From Diadophis punctatus similis (lineage: Eukaryota; Chordata; Lepidosauria; Squamata; Dipsadidae), in assembly GCA_023053685.1 (NCBI GenBank), contig JALIGW010000002.1, forward strand, positions 45,970,778 to 46,034,777: a stretch of 64,000 nucleotides of DNA, given 5' to 3'. Positions 1 through 10,825 of the stretch are shown piece by piece. The notes beneath the pieces were generated by a model that made no database searches, had not been told where the DNA came from, and saw nothing but the letters and a program-made list of their open reading frames with translations. Position 1 is the first letter of the stretch; every line of letters begins with the position of its first letter. The translations under genes and the position numbers were made by a program.

Positions 1-388
1 AAAGTTCTACTCCAGTTAAGGGGGGGGGGAATCTATTCATAATTATCATGATTGCTGCAATCATGGCTATTGTTCCTTAAAATTATCTTATTTAAGTATT
101 TAAGATAATAAATCTGCTCAGAATTAAATTATAGGTCATTTGGAAGATTAAGGGTGTACAACTGGTTTTGGGCTTGAAGGTGTAGTGTATATCATACTAC
201 AACTGGGTGGAGCCAAGACAAATACAAATATTGGTTTAAATTTAGTGTGTTATGCATACACATACACACACACAGAATATTAAATGAAATACAATTAACA
301 TTAATGGTGAGCAAAGTTTTCTGGATTTGAAATTTCAAGCTGAAACATTGTTTCATATTCAGAATGTCTCTTCTAAATTCCAGATATA

Positions 389-648
389 TTAATTAATTAA
401 TTAATTTTAAAATGAGATTTATATACTGCCTCATAGTGCAAGCACTCTCTAAGCGGTTTACACCATTAAGCACTGTATATATTTACATTGCCCCCAACAA
501 TCTGGGTCCTCATTTTACCTGCCTCAGAAGGATGGAAGGCTGAGTCAATCCTGAGCCGGTGAGATTTGAACAGCTGAACTCAAATGATCACAGTCAGCTA
601 AAGTAGCCTGCAGTACTGCTCTCTAACCGTTGTGCCACCTCGGCTCCT
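389..648 (-). repeat. tRNA-derived SINE with CR1-like tail (family A)
   Basis: On the minus strand this reads as the most abundant SINE of the window. It has a tRNA-like head (GGTGGCACAACGGTTAGAGA region, A-box-like), a B-box-like GTTCAAATCTCACC, then the body ending in a GCAGTATATAAATCTCAT-type 3' end with a TTAA-rich tail at the left. At least ten copies occur here in both orientations, which is direct evidence that it is a dispersed repeat. Confidence 0.85.
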
Positions 649-975
649 ATATATTTTTTTCTTCAAAAAATATTTAAGGGGCAATAATAAATTAGAAGTG
701 TTATTTTGGAGTGCTACATATAGCTTTTTTCTAGTCCTTATGCATTTTATTCTTTCTAAGAAACCACAGAAAGAACACCCAGCAGTGTAGCAGTGATCTT
801 CAGTATGTTGACTGATAGTTCTATGTAGTTTTGCATCTAAATGGGAATCTAAAAAGGCTTTGAATCAATTTTGGAACCCTAATAAGTGGATGATGACAAA
901 AAGGAGTACACTATAAAAAATATCAAAATAGGAATAATATTATTTTGACAAAGAGAAGGAATAGCCTGTATTTTT

Positions 976-1009
976 ACACACACACACACACACACTCACA
1001 CACACACAC
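976..1009. repeat. (CA)n microsatellite
   Basis: About 17 CA units with one interruption (CTCA). Confidence 0.95.
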
Positions 1010-1027
1010 GTTACATATATATATAAT

Positions 1028-1433
1028 AGTCCTTGATTTATGATAGAAATTTGACCAGATTTTTGGCTGTAAATCATTATGGCCATAAATCAAGGCACCC
1101 ATGTGACCTGAATCTGCAATATTTTTTTGCAGTGGTAGTTAAATGAAATTGTGTTTGTTAAGTAAATGCCATGCTTGTAAATGAGAACCCATTCTTCTGA
1201 ATGGGTGTTTTTTGTCAGAAACCAGCAAAAAGGATACAAATCATGGTCAAGTGATCACAGGATGCTGCGAGCTACTTTCCAAGTGTCCAAAATGTGGTCA
1301 TGTGATATGGGGGGGGGGGTCAAGGAGGTAGAATGACATTTTATGATGTCCAGAAGTACTTTACTGGCTGTCACCCATTCTGGGTCTGTCATAAGTTTGA
1401 ATGGTTGTTAAGGAAGTGGTCATAAGTCAAGAA

Positions 1434-1437
<4 letters not shown>
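1028..1437. mobile_element. Degenerate Tigger-like non-autonomous element
   Basis: The left end reads as tCCTTGATTTATGATAGAA and the right end as GGTCATAAGTCAAGAACTAC, which are inverted and related to the ends of the better copy at 7757-8096. The interior has the same 'tggtcatgtgat' type phrases. It is strongly decayed and no coding capacity is visible. Confidence 0.45.

Positions 1438-1513
<76 letters not shown>
1435..1513. repeat. Long (CA)n microsatellite, about 39 units
   Basis: An essentially uninterrupted CA run, the longest dinucleotide array in the window. It lies in the last intron of ARL14EPL and is likely to vary in length between individuals. Confidence 0.97.
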
Positions 1514-1515
<2 letters not shown>

Positions 1516-1921
1516 TATGCAGTCTCCAAGACTTAGCCACATGTCAGTTTTTATCTCTAGTTAGTTTGGATGGGAATTAAATTAACTATCCAGTCTATGT
1601 GGCTGGCTGTTTTCCACATTAGCAATCTGGCAATCCTCTGCTTAATTGGAATTTAATTTGCTGCTCTGCATGCCCTGCTTTTAAGACTTATGTAGCTGAT
1701 CAGAATCCTAATATTTCTCTTTTCCACTGGGGATATCGCTTTCATATATAAAAAAGTGCATATCCTAACAGGACACAATCTGGCACACCACTGCTGCCAT
1801 TTATAGTTTACCTGAGTTTAAAAAAATTCCCATGCTAAGCAGTCCTAAGGAACCATCTGTCAAAGCAATTTTCTTCCTCCTCTTTTAAATAGGCCTCTGG
1901 TAATGCTGCGTTCCATTCTGA

Positions 1922-2293
<372 letters not shown>

Positions 2294-2362
2294 ATCACAT
2301 TATGTTTCCTGATATTATTTTTCTCCCCTTTGTAAAGAAAAATAGTGTCTTTTTATTTAACA

Positions 2363-2368
2363 AATAAA
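2363..2368 (+). promoter_or_regulatory. ARL14EPL: Poly(A) signal AATAAA of ARL14EPL
   Basis: A canonical AATAAA lies 70 bp after the stop codon, followed by a GT-rich stretch (GGGTTGTTATTGTGG). This implies a very short 3' UTR. Confidence 0.75.
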
Positions 2369-2387
2369 GACAGGGTTGTTATTGTGG

Positions 2388-2690
2388 ATTAGTCACCAAG
2401 TCGTGTCTGACTCTTCGCAACCCCATTGACTACAACATGCCACTCTCTTCCACTGTTTCCCAGAGTTTGCCCAAATTCATGTTCATTGTGTTGATGACAC
2501 TATCTAACCATCTCATCCTCTGCTGTCCCCTTCTCCTTTTGCCTTCGGCCTTTCCTAGCATCGGGGTCTTTTCAAACGAGTCCCCCTTTCTCATTAGCTG
2601 GCCAAAGTATTTGAGCTTCAGCTTCAGTGTCTGTCCTGTTCCAAAGAACAGTTGTGGCTCTTTTTCTTTAGGAAACTGCAGGGTTGCCAC
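2388..2690 (-). mobile_element. BovB-type LINE, 3' fragment
   Basis: The minus strand encodes the C-terminal end of an RTE-clade (BovB-like) polyprotein, including EGKRRRGQQRMRWLDSVINT and NMNLGKLWETVEE, followed by the 3' end with AGTCAGACACGACTTGGTGA. It is truncated at its 5' side and lies directly behind the ARL14EPL poly(A) signal. BovB elements are common in squamates and are known to have moved between reptiles and ruminants. Confidence 0.75.
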
Positions 2691-2748
2691 ACTATTTGAT
2701 GGAAGGAAAATAAATAGCTTAAACGACACAAGGAAACTTGGAAAAGTA

Positions 2749-3745
2749 CCGTATTTTTCGGAGTATAAGACGCACCTTTTTACCTTCAAAAAGAGGGTGA
2801 AAACCTGGGTGCGTCTTATACACCGAATGCAGCCCCACCCAGCCACCCCCACCCTTTGGTCTCTGCCTCCCATCAATTTACCTTTTTGCAGCAAACAGGG
2901 CAAAGCACAAGAAGAGCACAAGAAGAGATTATCTGCTTCCCGACCTACAGCTGACGCTTGCAAGCCACGTGGTAAAATGAAACTAACTACGGTGGCTGTG
3001 ATGAGACAAATTGCTGGGAGATAAACTGCTGGCAATATTAGGCTGCTAAAATGGAAAGGAGGCAAGCTATAGTTTCTATGGCTCAGAGCTAGAGCTCTTG
3101 CCTCACAATCAGGAGGTTGTGAGTTCTATCCTAGGTAGAGGCAGATTCTGTTAATGTTATTTTGTTAAATGTTTGTAGACTGTTCAAATTATTAGACTTA
3201 TTTTTTAAAGACTGCTTTATTATTGTTCTAGACAACTTAACAAAATGAAGAAGCTTTTTAAAATAAATGCTTGCTCTGAAGAGGCCCAGTGCTATTGTAT
3301 CTTCTTTTAAATAGTAGAGAATACTTCCAGAAAGCCACATCAATTTTAAAGATCTGTAAAAGTATAATCTGAAATGTCCTGTTTTAGTATTAAGTATTAG
3401 TATTAAGTATTAGTATTAAAAGAAGGCAGCTGAGAAATCCTGACTTAGTCATGTTTGGAGTAGATCTATTAAAATAATTGGGAGGAGTTAGTGTGATTAC
3501 ATTTAAGAAAACTTTCTGGCATTAATATACTGCCATAAATGTACATTTCTCCAATTCTTTGCTATTTCTATGGGTCAGACACACATGCACAGAAATACAC
3601 AGCAAACAGTGTATATCATCTGTACTGTTTGCTGTTTGCTGTTTGGCAAATTGCTGGGAAGCAGAGGCCTTTTTTCCTTGTTTTCCTCCCCCAAAACTAA
3701 GGTGCGTCTTATACTCCGGTGCGTCTTATACTCCGAAAAATACGG
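2749..3745. mobile_element. TA-flanked non-autonomous Tc1/mariner-like element, copy A (997 bp)
   Basis: The ends are inverted: CCGTATTTTTCGGAGTATAA at the left and its complement (ending CCGAAAAATACGG) at the right, each bordered by TA (2747-2748 and 3746-3747). Subterminal GACGCACC/GGTGCGTC motifs repeat near both ends. The interior is shared with copies B (20170-21158) and C (53089-54704). No transposase is encoded. A SINE fragment lies at 3072-3146. Confidence 0.8.
3072..3146 (+). repeat. tRNA-derived SINE fragment (family B)
   Basis: A tRNA-like head with A-box-like ATGGCTCAGAGCTAGAGCTC and B-box-like GTGAGTTCTATCCTAGGTAG. It matches the minus-strand SINE at 6367-6437. The tail is missing. 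It lies inside copy A and is absent from copies B and C, so it inserted later. Confidence 0.65.
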
Positions 3746-4028
3746 TATATCTCTTGAGGGCCAAACAGCATAACAGAACCATGATTGCAGGGGAGGGAGA
3801 AGAGAGTTTGATAAGGAAAGCACCAGGAGAATCTGGACAGAATTGGAGAAAAGGTTGTTCACATTTGTCCAGTTCTGTTTCTCCATTACAAATCAGTGCC
3901 TGCACCCCCACACCATGTGCTTTATATAGCACATTTGAAGTGCATGAGTGAATGGTTTGCTAATTTTGAAGATCTTGGAACACGTGATTAAGAGAGGTTT
4001 TGCATGGTAGGGATGGAAGGAGATCATA
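3746..4028. other. No feature recognised
   Basis: Unique-looking sequence between the copy A element and a CR1 tail. I see nothing supportable. Confidence 0.5.
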
Positions 4029-4200
4029 GGTAAAAGAAAAAAAAATAGAATAGAATAACAGAGTTGGAAGGGACCTTGGAGGTCTTCTAGTCCAACCCCC
4101 TGCTTAGGCAGGAAACCCTACACCACTTCAGACAAATGGTTATCCAACATCTTCTTAAAAACTTCCAGTGTTGGAGCATTCACAACTTCTGAAAAAAAAT
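4029..4200 (-). mobile_element. CR1 LINE 3' tail
   Basis: It contains AGAATAGAATAACAGAGTTG, then GGACCTTGGAGGTCTTCTAG and TCCAACCCCCTGCTTAGGCA, a typical amniote CR1 3' end read backwards. ATTCTATT-type terminal repeats mark the 3' end at the left. It is 5' truncated and has no coding capacity. Confidence 0.85.
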
Positions 4201-5769
4201 GAAGAATTTTTCATATACTATTTTTCTCCCTCTTCCTCTGAGCCAAAGTTGCTGTGATCCTCAGCAAATGGGTACTAGATTTTCATCGTAGGTTATTGGA
4301 ACATAGTGTGCAGCTGCCTGTGAGTGTCTTTAGTTAGAAAATGTTAGCATTAAGCCTTCTTCACTTTGGTAGCTTCCAGATGTGCTGGGAAGACTGTAAT
4401 TTCAGAGACTAAGCTGGCTGGGGAATCCTGGAAGTTACAGCTGTAAAATATTTGGAGAACCTCCAGGCTTATCTAGGCTCTAGGGAATTGACTGAATATT
4501 CTTCCACCGCTAGGGTCAAGCAGAAGGGGATGTGCAGTTAAAACCCTTTTTGTTCATTAGAATCAGCCAAGGATAAAGAATGTAAAACCAGCTGAGTAAA
4601 TTGAAAAAAAAAACCAACCTCAATTGCTCATTATTTCTTGAATTTGTCTATGCATGCATTATACAATCATTCCTTGGTGCTGCTCAGAAAAAAGAAAAAA
4701 AAAGTTATGCCTATAAAAGCATAACTTTCCCACCATTGTCAGACGTAAACCTTCTATATGCTGCTCAACTGGATGGAAAATAGCTCAAATGATATGGCTA
4801 ATGTCACCCAAATCAGCAGGGATTAACACCAAACAAACCATCAAGCAGAAAACAACACTCTAATGAAGGAAATACCAAGGAGAAAGTTACACCTAAAACA
4901 AACCCTTCACTCACTAACACTGATGATGCCACTTAGTTGGGTAATGAAATGTCTGCAAGCAAACAGTTGAGCCCAGAGAGCACATCCGAAGAGTATCCTG
5001 CCTGAATTCCTCATCTCCAGTGAGTTTACAAAATGAATAATGACCCCATGAATAAAAGATTAGCTTAAGCATCTTTTATCCAAAGAGATTACTGTGTATC
5101 CTTAAAATTGATGTCTTGTGTTTATCATCTATGCAGCATGGAAGCCATCAAAGAAAATAGTGAAATCTTCTTACACTGGGGAAAAAACAAGTACAGCTTA
5201 AACACTGTATTGTCATTTATTTATCTGTAATTAAATGCAACAATATTCACATAACAAATCATTTATAGAAATAAATGCTATCAGTTTAAGAGATTGTGGA
5301 AAACTCATTTTCTTTCAAAGTAAAACACCTAAGTCGTTTTCAGTATTGCATCAGTCTATGATGTGGTTTGATTTTACCTTACTGTGTTGTATGATGCAAG
5401 CTATTCTGATTTGTAAACTATGTCTTGTCATTTTGTATGTGAACCCAGCCAGTTTTGAATGATTTAACGTTGGTTAGTTAAATCGTGGCTTGATAAAACA
5501 TATAAATCCAATATTATTCTTGAAAATCTGTTTATTAAATGATGGACAACTGCTTCATTTTCAATGTTAAAACTGTTGAAGATAGCTAGAAAAATATTTG
5601 ACTATATCAGAAGCCTGTGCTGCTACATACTTGACATATAATTCCAAATTCTAAATCTGTTTTGCATGCTGGTTTTGTTTGCATAATATGACACTATTGA
5701 TCCAGATAACAGTATTAAACAGTCTTCTACAAATGCTTAAGCATAAAAAAACCTTTTTACTTATTAGAA
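4201..5769. other. Intergenic sequence with one unclassified repeat piece
   Basis: About 4895-5035 contains ACTGATGATGCCACTTAGTT and GAAATGTCTGCAAGCAAACA, phrases also seen in altered form at 37180-37650, so this is probably a decayed retroelement tail. The rest is AT-rich and shows nothing I can support. Confidence 0.5.
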
Positions 5770-5955
5770 AGAGGAATTGAGCACATGGTGCCCCAATGTG
5801 GGATACCATAGGGTTCAGTCGTCCTTTTTCTGTTACAGGTAGTCCTCGACTTCCAACAGTTCATTTAGTGACCATTCAAAGTTACAACGGCATAAAAAAG
5901 TGACTTATGACCATTTTTCACACTTATGACTGTTGCAGCATTCCCATAATCATCA

Positions 5956-6437
5956 CCACCTTTTAACGACCCCATAATCCCTTGCAGGGTGCAGTCTGGG
6001 CAACTGAATGGAGCTAGAAGAGTGTTTAATGGCCAGATGCCCTTCCTGTCGCCAATACGGAGTTTTGTTCAGCAGATACATTCTCATTGTGTCCAGAGAG
6101 AGAAATATCTGCCTCTATTTATTTATTTATTTATTTTGTGAGATTTATATACCGCCTCACAGTGCAAGCACTCTCGCGGTTTACACCAGTAAGCAATGTA
6201 TATTTATATTGCCCCCAACAATCTGGGTCCTCATTTTACCTACCTGGGAAGGATGGAAGGCTGAGTCAACCTTGAGCCGGTGAGATTTGAACCACTGACC
6301 TGCAGATCAGTGTCAGCTAAAGTGGCCTGCAGTACCTGCCTCTAACCGCTGCCCCACCTCGGCTCTACCGAGGATCAAACTCACAGCCTCCTGACTGTGA
6401 GGCGAGAGCCTCACCTCTAGGCTACCGCACCTCTCCT
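5956..6437 (-). repeat. tRNA-derived SINE (family B) with a second SINE inside
   Basis: The tRNA-like 5' head is at the right end (6367-6437, complement of CTCACAGCCTCCTGACTGTG). Near-identical sequence GCAGCATYCCCATAATCAT flanks the insertion at about 5953 and 6437, a target duplication of close to 20 bp. A family A SINE interrupts it at 6113-6366. Confidence 0.7.
6113..6366 (-). repeat. tRNA-derived SINE, family A, with (TTTA)n tail
   Basis: Complete from the (TTTA)n tail at the left to the GAGCCGAGGTGGGGCAGCGG head at the right. It is the innermost and therefore youngest layer of this stack. Confidence 0.85.
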
Positions 6438-6908
6438 GCAGCATCCCCATAATCATGTGATCAAACTTCAGATGCTTGGCAACTGGCATGTATTTATGAC
6501 CAGTGCAGTGTCCTGGAATCATGTGATTCCCTTTTGCGACCTTCTGACAAGCAAAATCAATGGGGAAGCCAGATTCACTTAACAACCATGTAACTAACTT
6601 AACCACTGATTCACTTAACAACTGTGGCACAAAAAGCTATAAAATAGGGCAAAATTCACTTAACAAATGTTTCACTTAGCAACAAAAATTTGGGGCTCGA
6701 TTGTGGTAATCAGTCGAGGACTACCTGCATTTAATATCTATATGAAATTCTTGGAAAAGATATTTGCAATGAGGTATCATCAGGATGCTGATAACTAAAA
6801 GTACAATTCATTGCACTTTTCCAGTCCAGTCTGAGCCAGAGATGTTGTGGAATTTGAACATATGCCTGGAGGCTATCAGTGACTTAGTAGGGAGAAACAC
6901 GGTTAGAC

Positions 6909-7246
6909 CAGGGGTGGGTTCCACTTATCTTCGCCACCGGTTCGCATCGCGACGTTTTGCGTACGCGCACACGTCCCTCGTGTGATTTCACTTCCGCGCA
7001 TGCTCAGAAGCAGGAATTAGCCCGAAACACAGCTGAGGAGCTCATCAGCTGTGCTTTGGGTAAAGAAATAAAGATCAGAATTCACCCGCGGGCGGGAGGG
7101 CCATTTTTCAAGCCGTGAAAGGGGAAAAATCGCAAAAAAACCAAAAAAAGATGGCGGTGTGCACGGAACGGCACCAACAGTGACATCACCAGCGGGTCAC
7201 TACCGGTTCAGGCGATCCGGTCTGAACCGGGAGGAACCCACCCCTG
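6909..7246. mobile_element. Non-autonomous hAT element with perfect 8-bp TSD
   Basis: The ends CAGGGGTGGGTTCC and GGAACCCACCCCTG are perfect inverted repeats. GGTTAGAC occurs on both sides (6901-6908 and 7247-7254), the 8-bp duplication expected of hAT transposition. The interior is CpG-rich with a GATGGCGG motif. No transposase is present. Confidence 0.92.
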
Positions 7247-7756
7247 GGTTAGACTATAACTTAATGAGACAGAATTGGTGGTCATCCATGAATAACTAGA
7301 CTCTCCAGAAGCAATGGTTCCAGGGTTTGCTCTTGATGGGAGTTACACCCGATCTGAAGTAGACATATAGAACAGATTGCCTACTGGGGGAAAAATGGTA
7401 TTATAGGATGGCTCCTATTTTGGAGTTGGTGTACTACATGCAGGTATACTGGGCCCAATTCAAAATGCTATTGAATTAATTACCTATTCATCCATATTGG
7501 ACACAGCTGTGAATCACATTAGTGAGCACTTTATGGAACACGATTTTGTCCATTATGTGAAAACACTACATAGGATCTACTCAAGGTTGTGCCTCAACAG
7601 GAGGTAAAAGGAAGAGTGGCCTTTCTCGACCTTGCTTCCATGTTATGGAATATGTTGCCTACAGAAGTAGGTCTGGCTTCTGTTATGTTTCAGTTGTACA
7701 ATGCCCTGAATTGCATAATATAAAAATTATTGTAAAAAAAATTAAAAATTATGTTA

Positions 7757-8096
7757 CAGGTAGTCCTCGACTTACAACAGACTGAAAAAAGTGACTCATG
7801 ACTGTTTTTCCACACTTACGACCCCTGTAGCATAGTCACGTGATCAAAGTTTGGATGCTTGGCAACGGGCAACTGACAGTTGCAGTATTTTGAGATCATG
7901 TGGTCACCTTTTGCGTCTTTCTGATAAGCAAAGTCAATGGGGAAACCGGATTCACTTAGCAACCGTGTTGCTAACAACTGGTTCACTTAACAACGGTGAC
8001 AAGAAAGGTTGTAAAATGGGGCAGAACTCACTTAACTGTCTTGCTTAGCAACAGAAATTTTGGGCTCAATTGTGGTCATAAATCGAGGGCTACCTG
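7757..8096. mobile_element. Tigger-like non-autonomous element, best copy (340 bp)
   Basis: Inverted ends CAGGTAGTCCTCGACTTA and TAAATCGAGGGCTACCTG, bordered by TA at 7755-7756 and 8097-8098. The interior has subterminal repeats of the CACTTAACAAC type. It is non-coding. Confidence 0.82.
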
Positions 8097-8249
8097 TATT
8101 AAAGCATGTGAGATCAAATGGCAGTCTTTTAGCCATAATGCTTCCTGCTGTTTGTGGGGTGTCCGTTCACTATTCCTCACTGGAAGCAAATCCGTTTGGT
8201 TGACATTTTCTAAGAGAAGCACTTATATGAACCATGCTGTGGGGAAACT

Positions 8250-8483
8250 TTTTATTTTTATTTTATTAGTGAGACTTATATACCGCCTCTAAGCGGTTTA
8301 CACCATTAAGCAATGTACATTTACATTGCCCCCAACAATCTGGGTCCTCATTTTACCTACCTCGGAAGGATGGAAGGCTAAGTCAACCCTGAGCCGGTGA
8401 GATTTGAACAGCTGAACTGCTGAACACAGTCAGCTAAAGTAGCCTGCAGTACTGCCCTCTAACTGCTGCGCCACCTCGGCTCA
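8250..8483 (-). repeat. tRNA-derived SINE, family A
   Basis: Minus-strand copy with head GAGCCGAGGTGGCGCAGCAG at the right and a TTTTATTTTTA tail at the left. It has an internal deletion in the 'gtgcaagcactc' region. Confidence 0.85.
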
Positions 8484-10120
8484 CCTTTTGAACTAATCAT
8501 AGACAAATTACTTAATTTGTATTATTTTTATTACTTATAAGGTCTCTGCGACACATTGAATGTCCAGAAATGCTGTGATATTGGTGCATAATCATTGTGG
8601 CATGACCCTAAACATTACAATGTGATCGTACACATTTATGGAAAGCATAGTACATGATATCATATCTGCAATATTTTAGGAAGATGAACTATTATAGCAG
8701 ACTGGCCTATGATTCAGGTTGTCTAGTACAGTAGTTTGTATACCAGATTTTGACTAGTAAGCCATTCTTCTAGGTTTAATGACAGATTCTGATTGTCTTG
8801 GGCAGAATGCCAAATGATTCCACTTCATTATTTGACGGGAAATAAGTCTAGCCTGCCCTACTGTTTGCAACACTTACCCATCAACAATCGAGAAGGAAAA
8901 GCTCTTTATATTTTATATTCATCACTCTCTGCTTGCACAATTATGCTAGAAAATGCATAGATCACATCCTTTGAAGCCTTTCGTAAATAAAATGTAAAAT
9001 AAAAAATAGGAAAAAATGATAAATTAAATATAAGCTACATCTCCAAATGAAACTAGCGATTTGATTAAGAATTCCTGTCTGAAAAATCAGGTGAAATTGG
9101 AATTCTGCCATGACAAACATTTCAAGATATAGTCCAGATACCTTTTTGAGTCTGGATAAGTTTGTAACAAAGAGAATGCTTAAATTTGTAGTTCTCAAAT
9201 GAGCATATTCTGTATTCTACATTGTAGGAATTGGGAATCAAAGAACTTTTGGAAAATGAGCTGGCTGTCTTTTTTTTTTAACAGATGCTATGTGTTTAAT
9301 GTTAAGTCGACTGATATTCCCAAACAGTCGTGAGAAATGACAGTCTATTCATAACATATACATACTTTTTAAGAAACTTCACCATTTTCATTTTTTTGAA
9401 AGTGCCATTGTTTCTTGTTCTCAATATTGTAGGTTGAATTTAAAATATATAAAATGTTATTTACTAGTTATTTAGTTCAGTCTTTTGGGGTTGAACACAA
9501 ACACCTTCTGACATTTGATTTTACATATACAGTATAAAATAAAGAAGACAGTGCTTCTATAAAACTTTTGAAAATTTAGAAGGCTTTAATAAAATACAAT
9601 CTTAAATTTTTAACAGAATGTTAGTATAGTAGAATATAACAGTTAAGAATCTTTTTCCTCTTTTTATACAGTATTTTAATAACTTTTTAAAAAAATTATA
9701 AAAATGAGATGGCTTCCATAATGGGCACACTAATAGGATGATATTGTGCAAAATAACCAACATATTTGATCTTAGCCAAAAAACTGAGATATCTTGAACT
9801 TTTATTCAGCAGCCTGAAAGCAACTAAGGTTATAAAAGAAACAGGCTTTGCATATGCATTTTCTGTTTGATCAGATCTTAAACTATTTAGGAATTCAATC
9901 CAGAGGTTTCATAGTCATTTGTCATGATCCTCTTCTGCAAATCCTGGGGAAAATGTGTACTTGAGTTGAGATTCTTTTTTTTGAAAATTTGTTCAGAAAA
10001 GAGGATTTTCTTGAAAATATTGACCCTATAAACACAACAGGCATCTCAAATATGGTAGATGTGAAGGTTTTTTTTCCCATGTGATTAATGGAGAGTAGGT
10101 AACCTTGTTGAAGTTTAGAG
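8484..10120. other. AT-rich intergenic sequence
   Basis: Apart from a short U2-like match at 9760-9792, I recognise nothing in this stretch. Confidence 0.5.
9760..9792 (-). pseudogene. Possible U2 snRNA 5'-end pseudogene fragment
   Basis: The minus strand has TCTCAGTTTTTTGGCTAAGA followed by TCAA. This includes 16 bases identical to the conserved U2 5' region (TTTTGGCTAAGATCAA), with C-to-T changes beside it. The rest of U2 (branch-site and Sm regions) is not recognisable, so it is at most a truncated copy. Confidence 0.4.
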
Positions 10121-10817
10121 TAAGGTGACCAGACGTCCCGCTTTTGGTGGGACAGTCCCGCTTTTCAGTAATTTGTCCTGCGTCCCGCGGCATTTCCAAA
10201 AAGTCCCGCTTTTTAAATTTGAATTTGCCCTGCAGGGTGAAATCCTGCCGGTTCGGCTGGGCCAGTCGTTCAGCGTAGAGCCGATGGAACTGGCAGCGGT
10301 TGCGGCGCGGGGCTTCTCCCGCCCGCTTCCCCCGCCCGGCTGGACGCCGCCATTCGGGTTTGTCCTCTGCGCATGTGCAAGTTCTGCGCATGCGCAGAGG
10401 ACAAACTAACCCGAATGGCGGCGTCCAGCCGGGCGAGGGAAGCGGGCGGGAGAAGCCCCGCGCCGCGACCGCCGCCAGTTCTGCGCATGTGCAGAGGACA
10501 AAATAACCCGAATGGCGGCGTCCAGCCGGGCGAGGGAAGCGGGCGGGAGAAGCCCTGCGCCGCGACCGCCGCCAGTTCCATCGGCTCTACGCCGAACGAC
10601 TGGCCCGGCCGAACCGGCAGGATTTCACCCCTCTGCGGCGGCGAACAGGTAAGCCTGCGCCAGTAGGAACCCACCCCTGGCTGCGATGAAGGGGGGTGTT
10701 TGGGGGGTGCACAAAGCTGCAGGATAAGAGAGACGGACCCCTGCCGTCTTGCTCCCCTAGAAACCCCCCCCCGTCAATGGTGTCCCGCTTTACAAAAAAT
10801 AAAATCTGGTCACCTTA
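10121..10817. mobile_element. Composite hAT element with perfect 8-bp TSD and internal palindromes
   Basis: The ends TAAGGTGACCAGA and TCTGGTCACCTTA are inverted, and GTTTAGAG flanks both sides (10113-10120 and 10818-10825). Inside, CAGGGTGAAATCCTGCCGG (from 10232) and its inverse CCGGCAGGATTTCACCC (to about 10640) mark a second hAT-like unit. GGAACCCACCCCTGG near 10665-10680 is the end of a third type. GC-rich segments are repeated in direct and inverted order. No protein-coding signal is evident. Confidence 0.8.
10369..10493. promoter_or_regulatory. Cluster of NRF1-like motifs inside a hAT element
   Basis: TGCGCATGTGCA at 10369-10380, the perfect palindrome TGCGCATGCGCA at 10385-10396, and TGCGCATGTGCA at 10482-10493. 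NRF1 consensus is YGCGCAYGCGCR. Binding is inferred from sequence only. Confidence 0.5.
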
Positions 10818-10825
10818 GTTTAGAG

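Larger units (their letters stand above)
5836..6727. mobile_element. Tigger-like non-autonomous element containing nested SINEs
   Basis: The left end is CAGGTAGTCCTCGACTTCCA after TA, and the right end is GTCGAGGACTACCTG, its inverted copy. The interior (TTCACTTAACAACTGTGGCA and similar) is shared with 7757-8096. About 480 bp of the middle is a later SINE insertion. Confidence 0.75.
5770..7720 (+). pseudogene. L2/CR1-clade LINE reverse-transcriptase remnant, split by two insertions
   Basis: Decayed translated pieces appear in order: a GIP-GSV stretch near 5800, FNIYMKFLEKIFAMRYHQDADN (at 6730-6800, a degraded YADD active-site region), a LNICLEAISDLVGRN region, then LMRQNWWSSMNN after 7254, and a PMLWNMLPTEV-type C-terminal piece near 7650. 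They follow the order of the better preserved L2-like RT at 32982-33695. The Tigger-like element 5836-6727 and the hAT element 6909-7246 interrupt it, so this LINE is the oldest layer. Stops and frameshifts make it non-functional. Confidence 0.6.

Noticed and set aside
2437..3065. Open frames of 195 and 211 codons on opposite strands
   Set aside because: They join a BovB fragment to the end of an unrelated TA-flanked element; only the BovB C-terminal part of the minus frame is meaningful.
10026..10674. Overlapping Arg/Pro/Ala-rich open frames
   Set aside because: They fall in the CpG-rich inverted segments of a composite hAT element and partly mirror one another.
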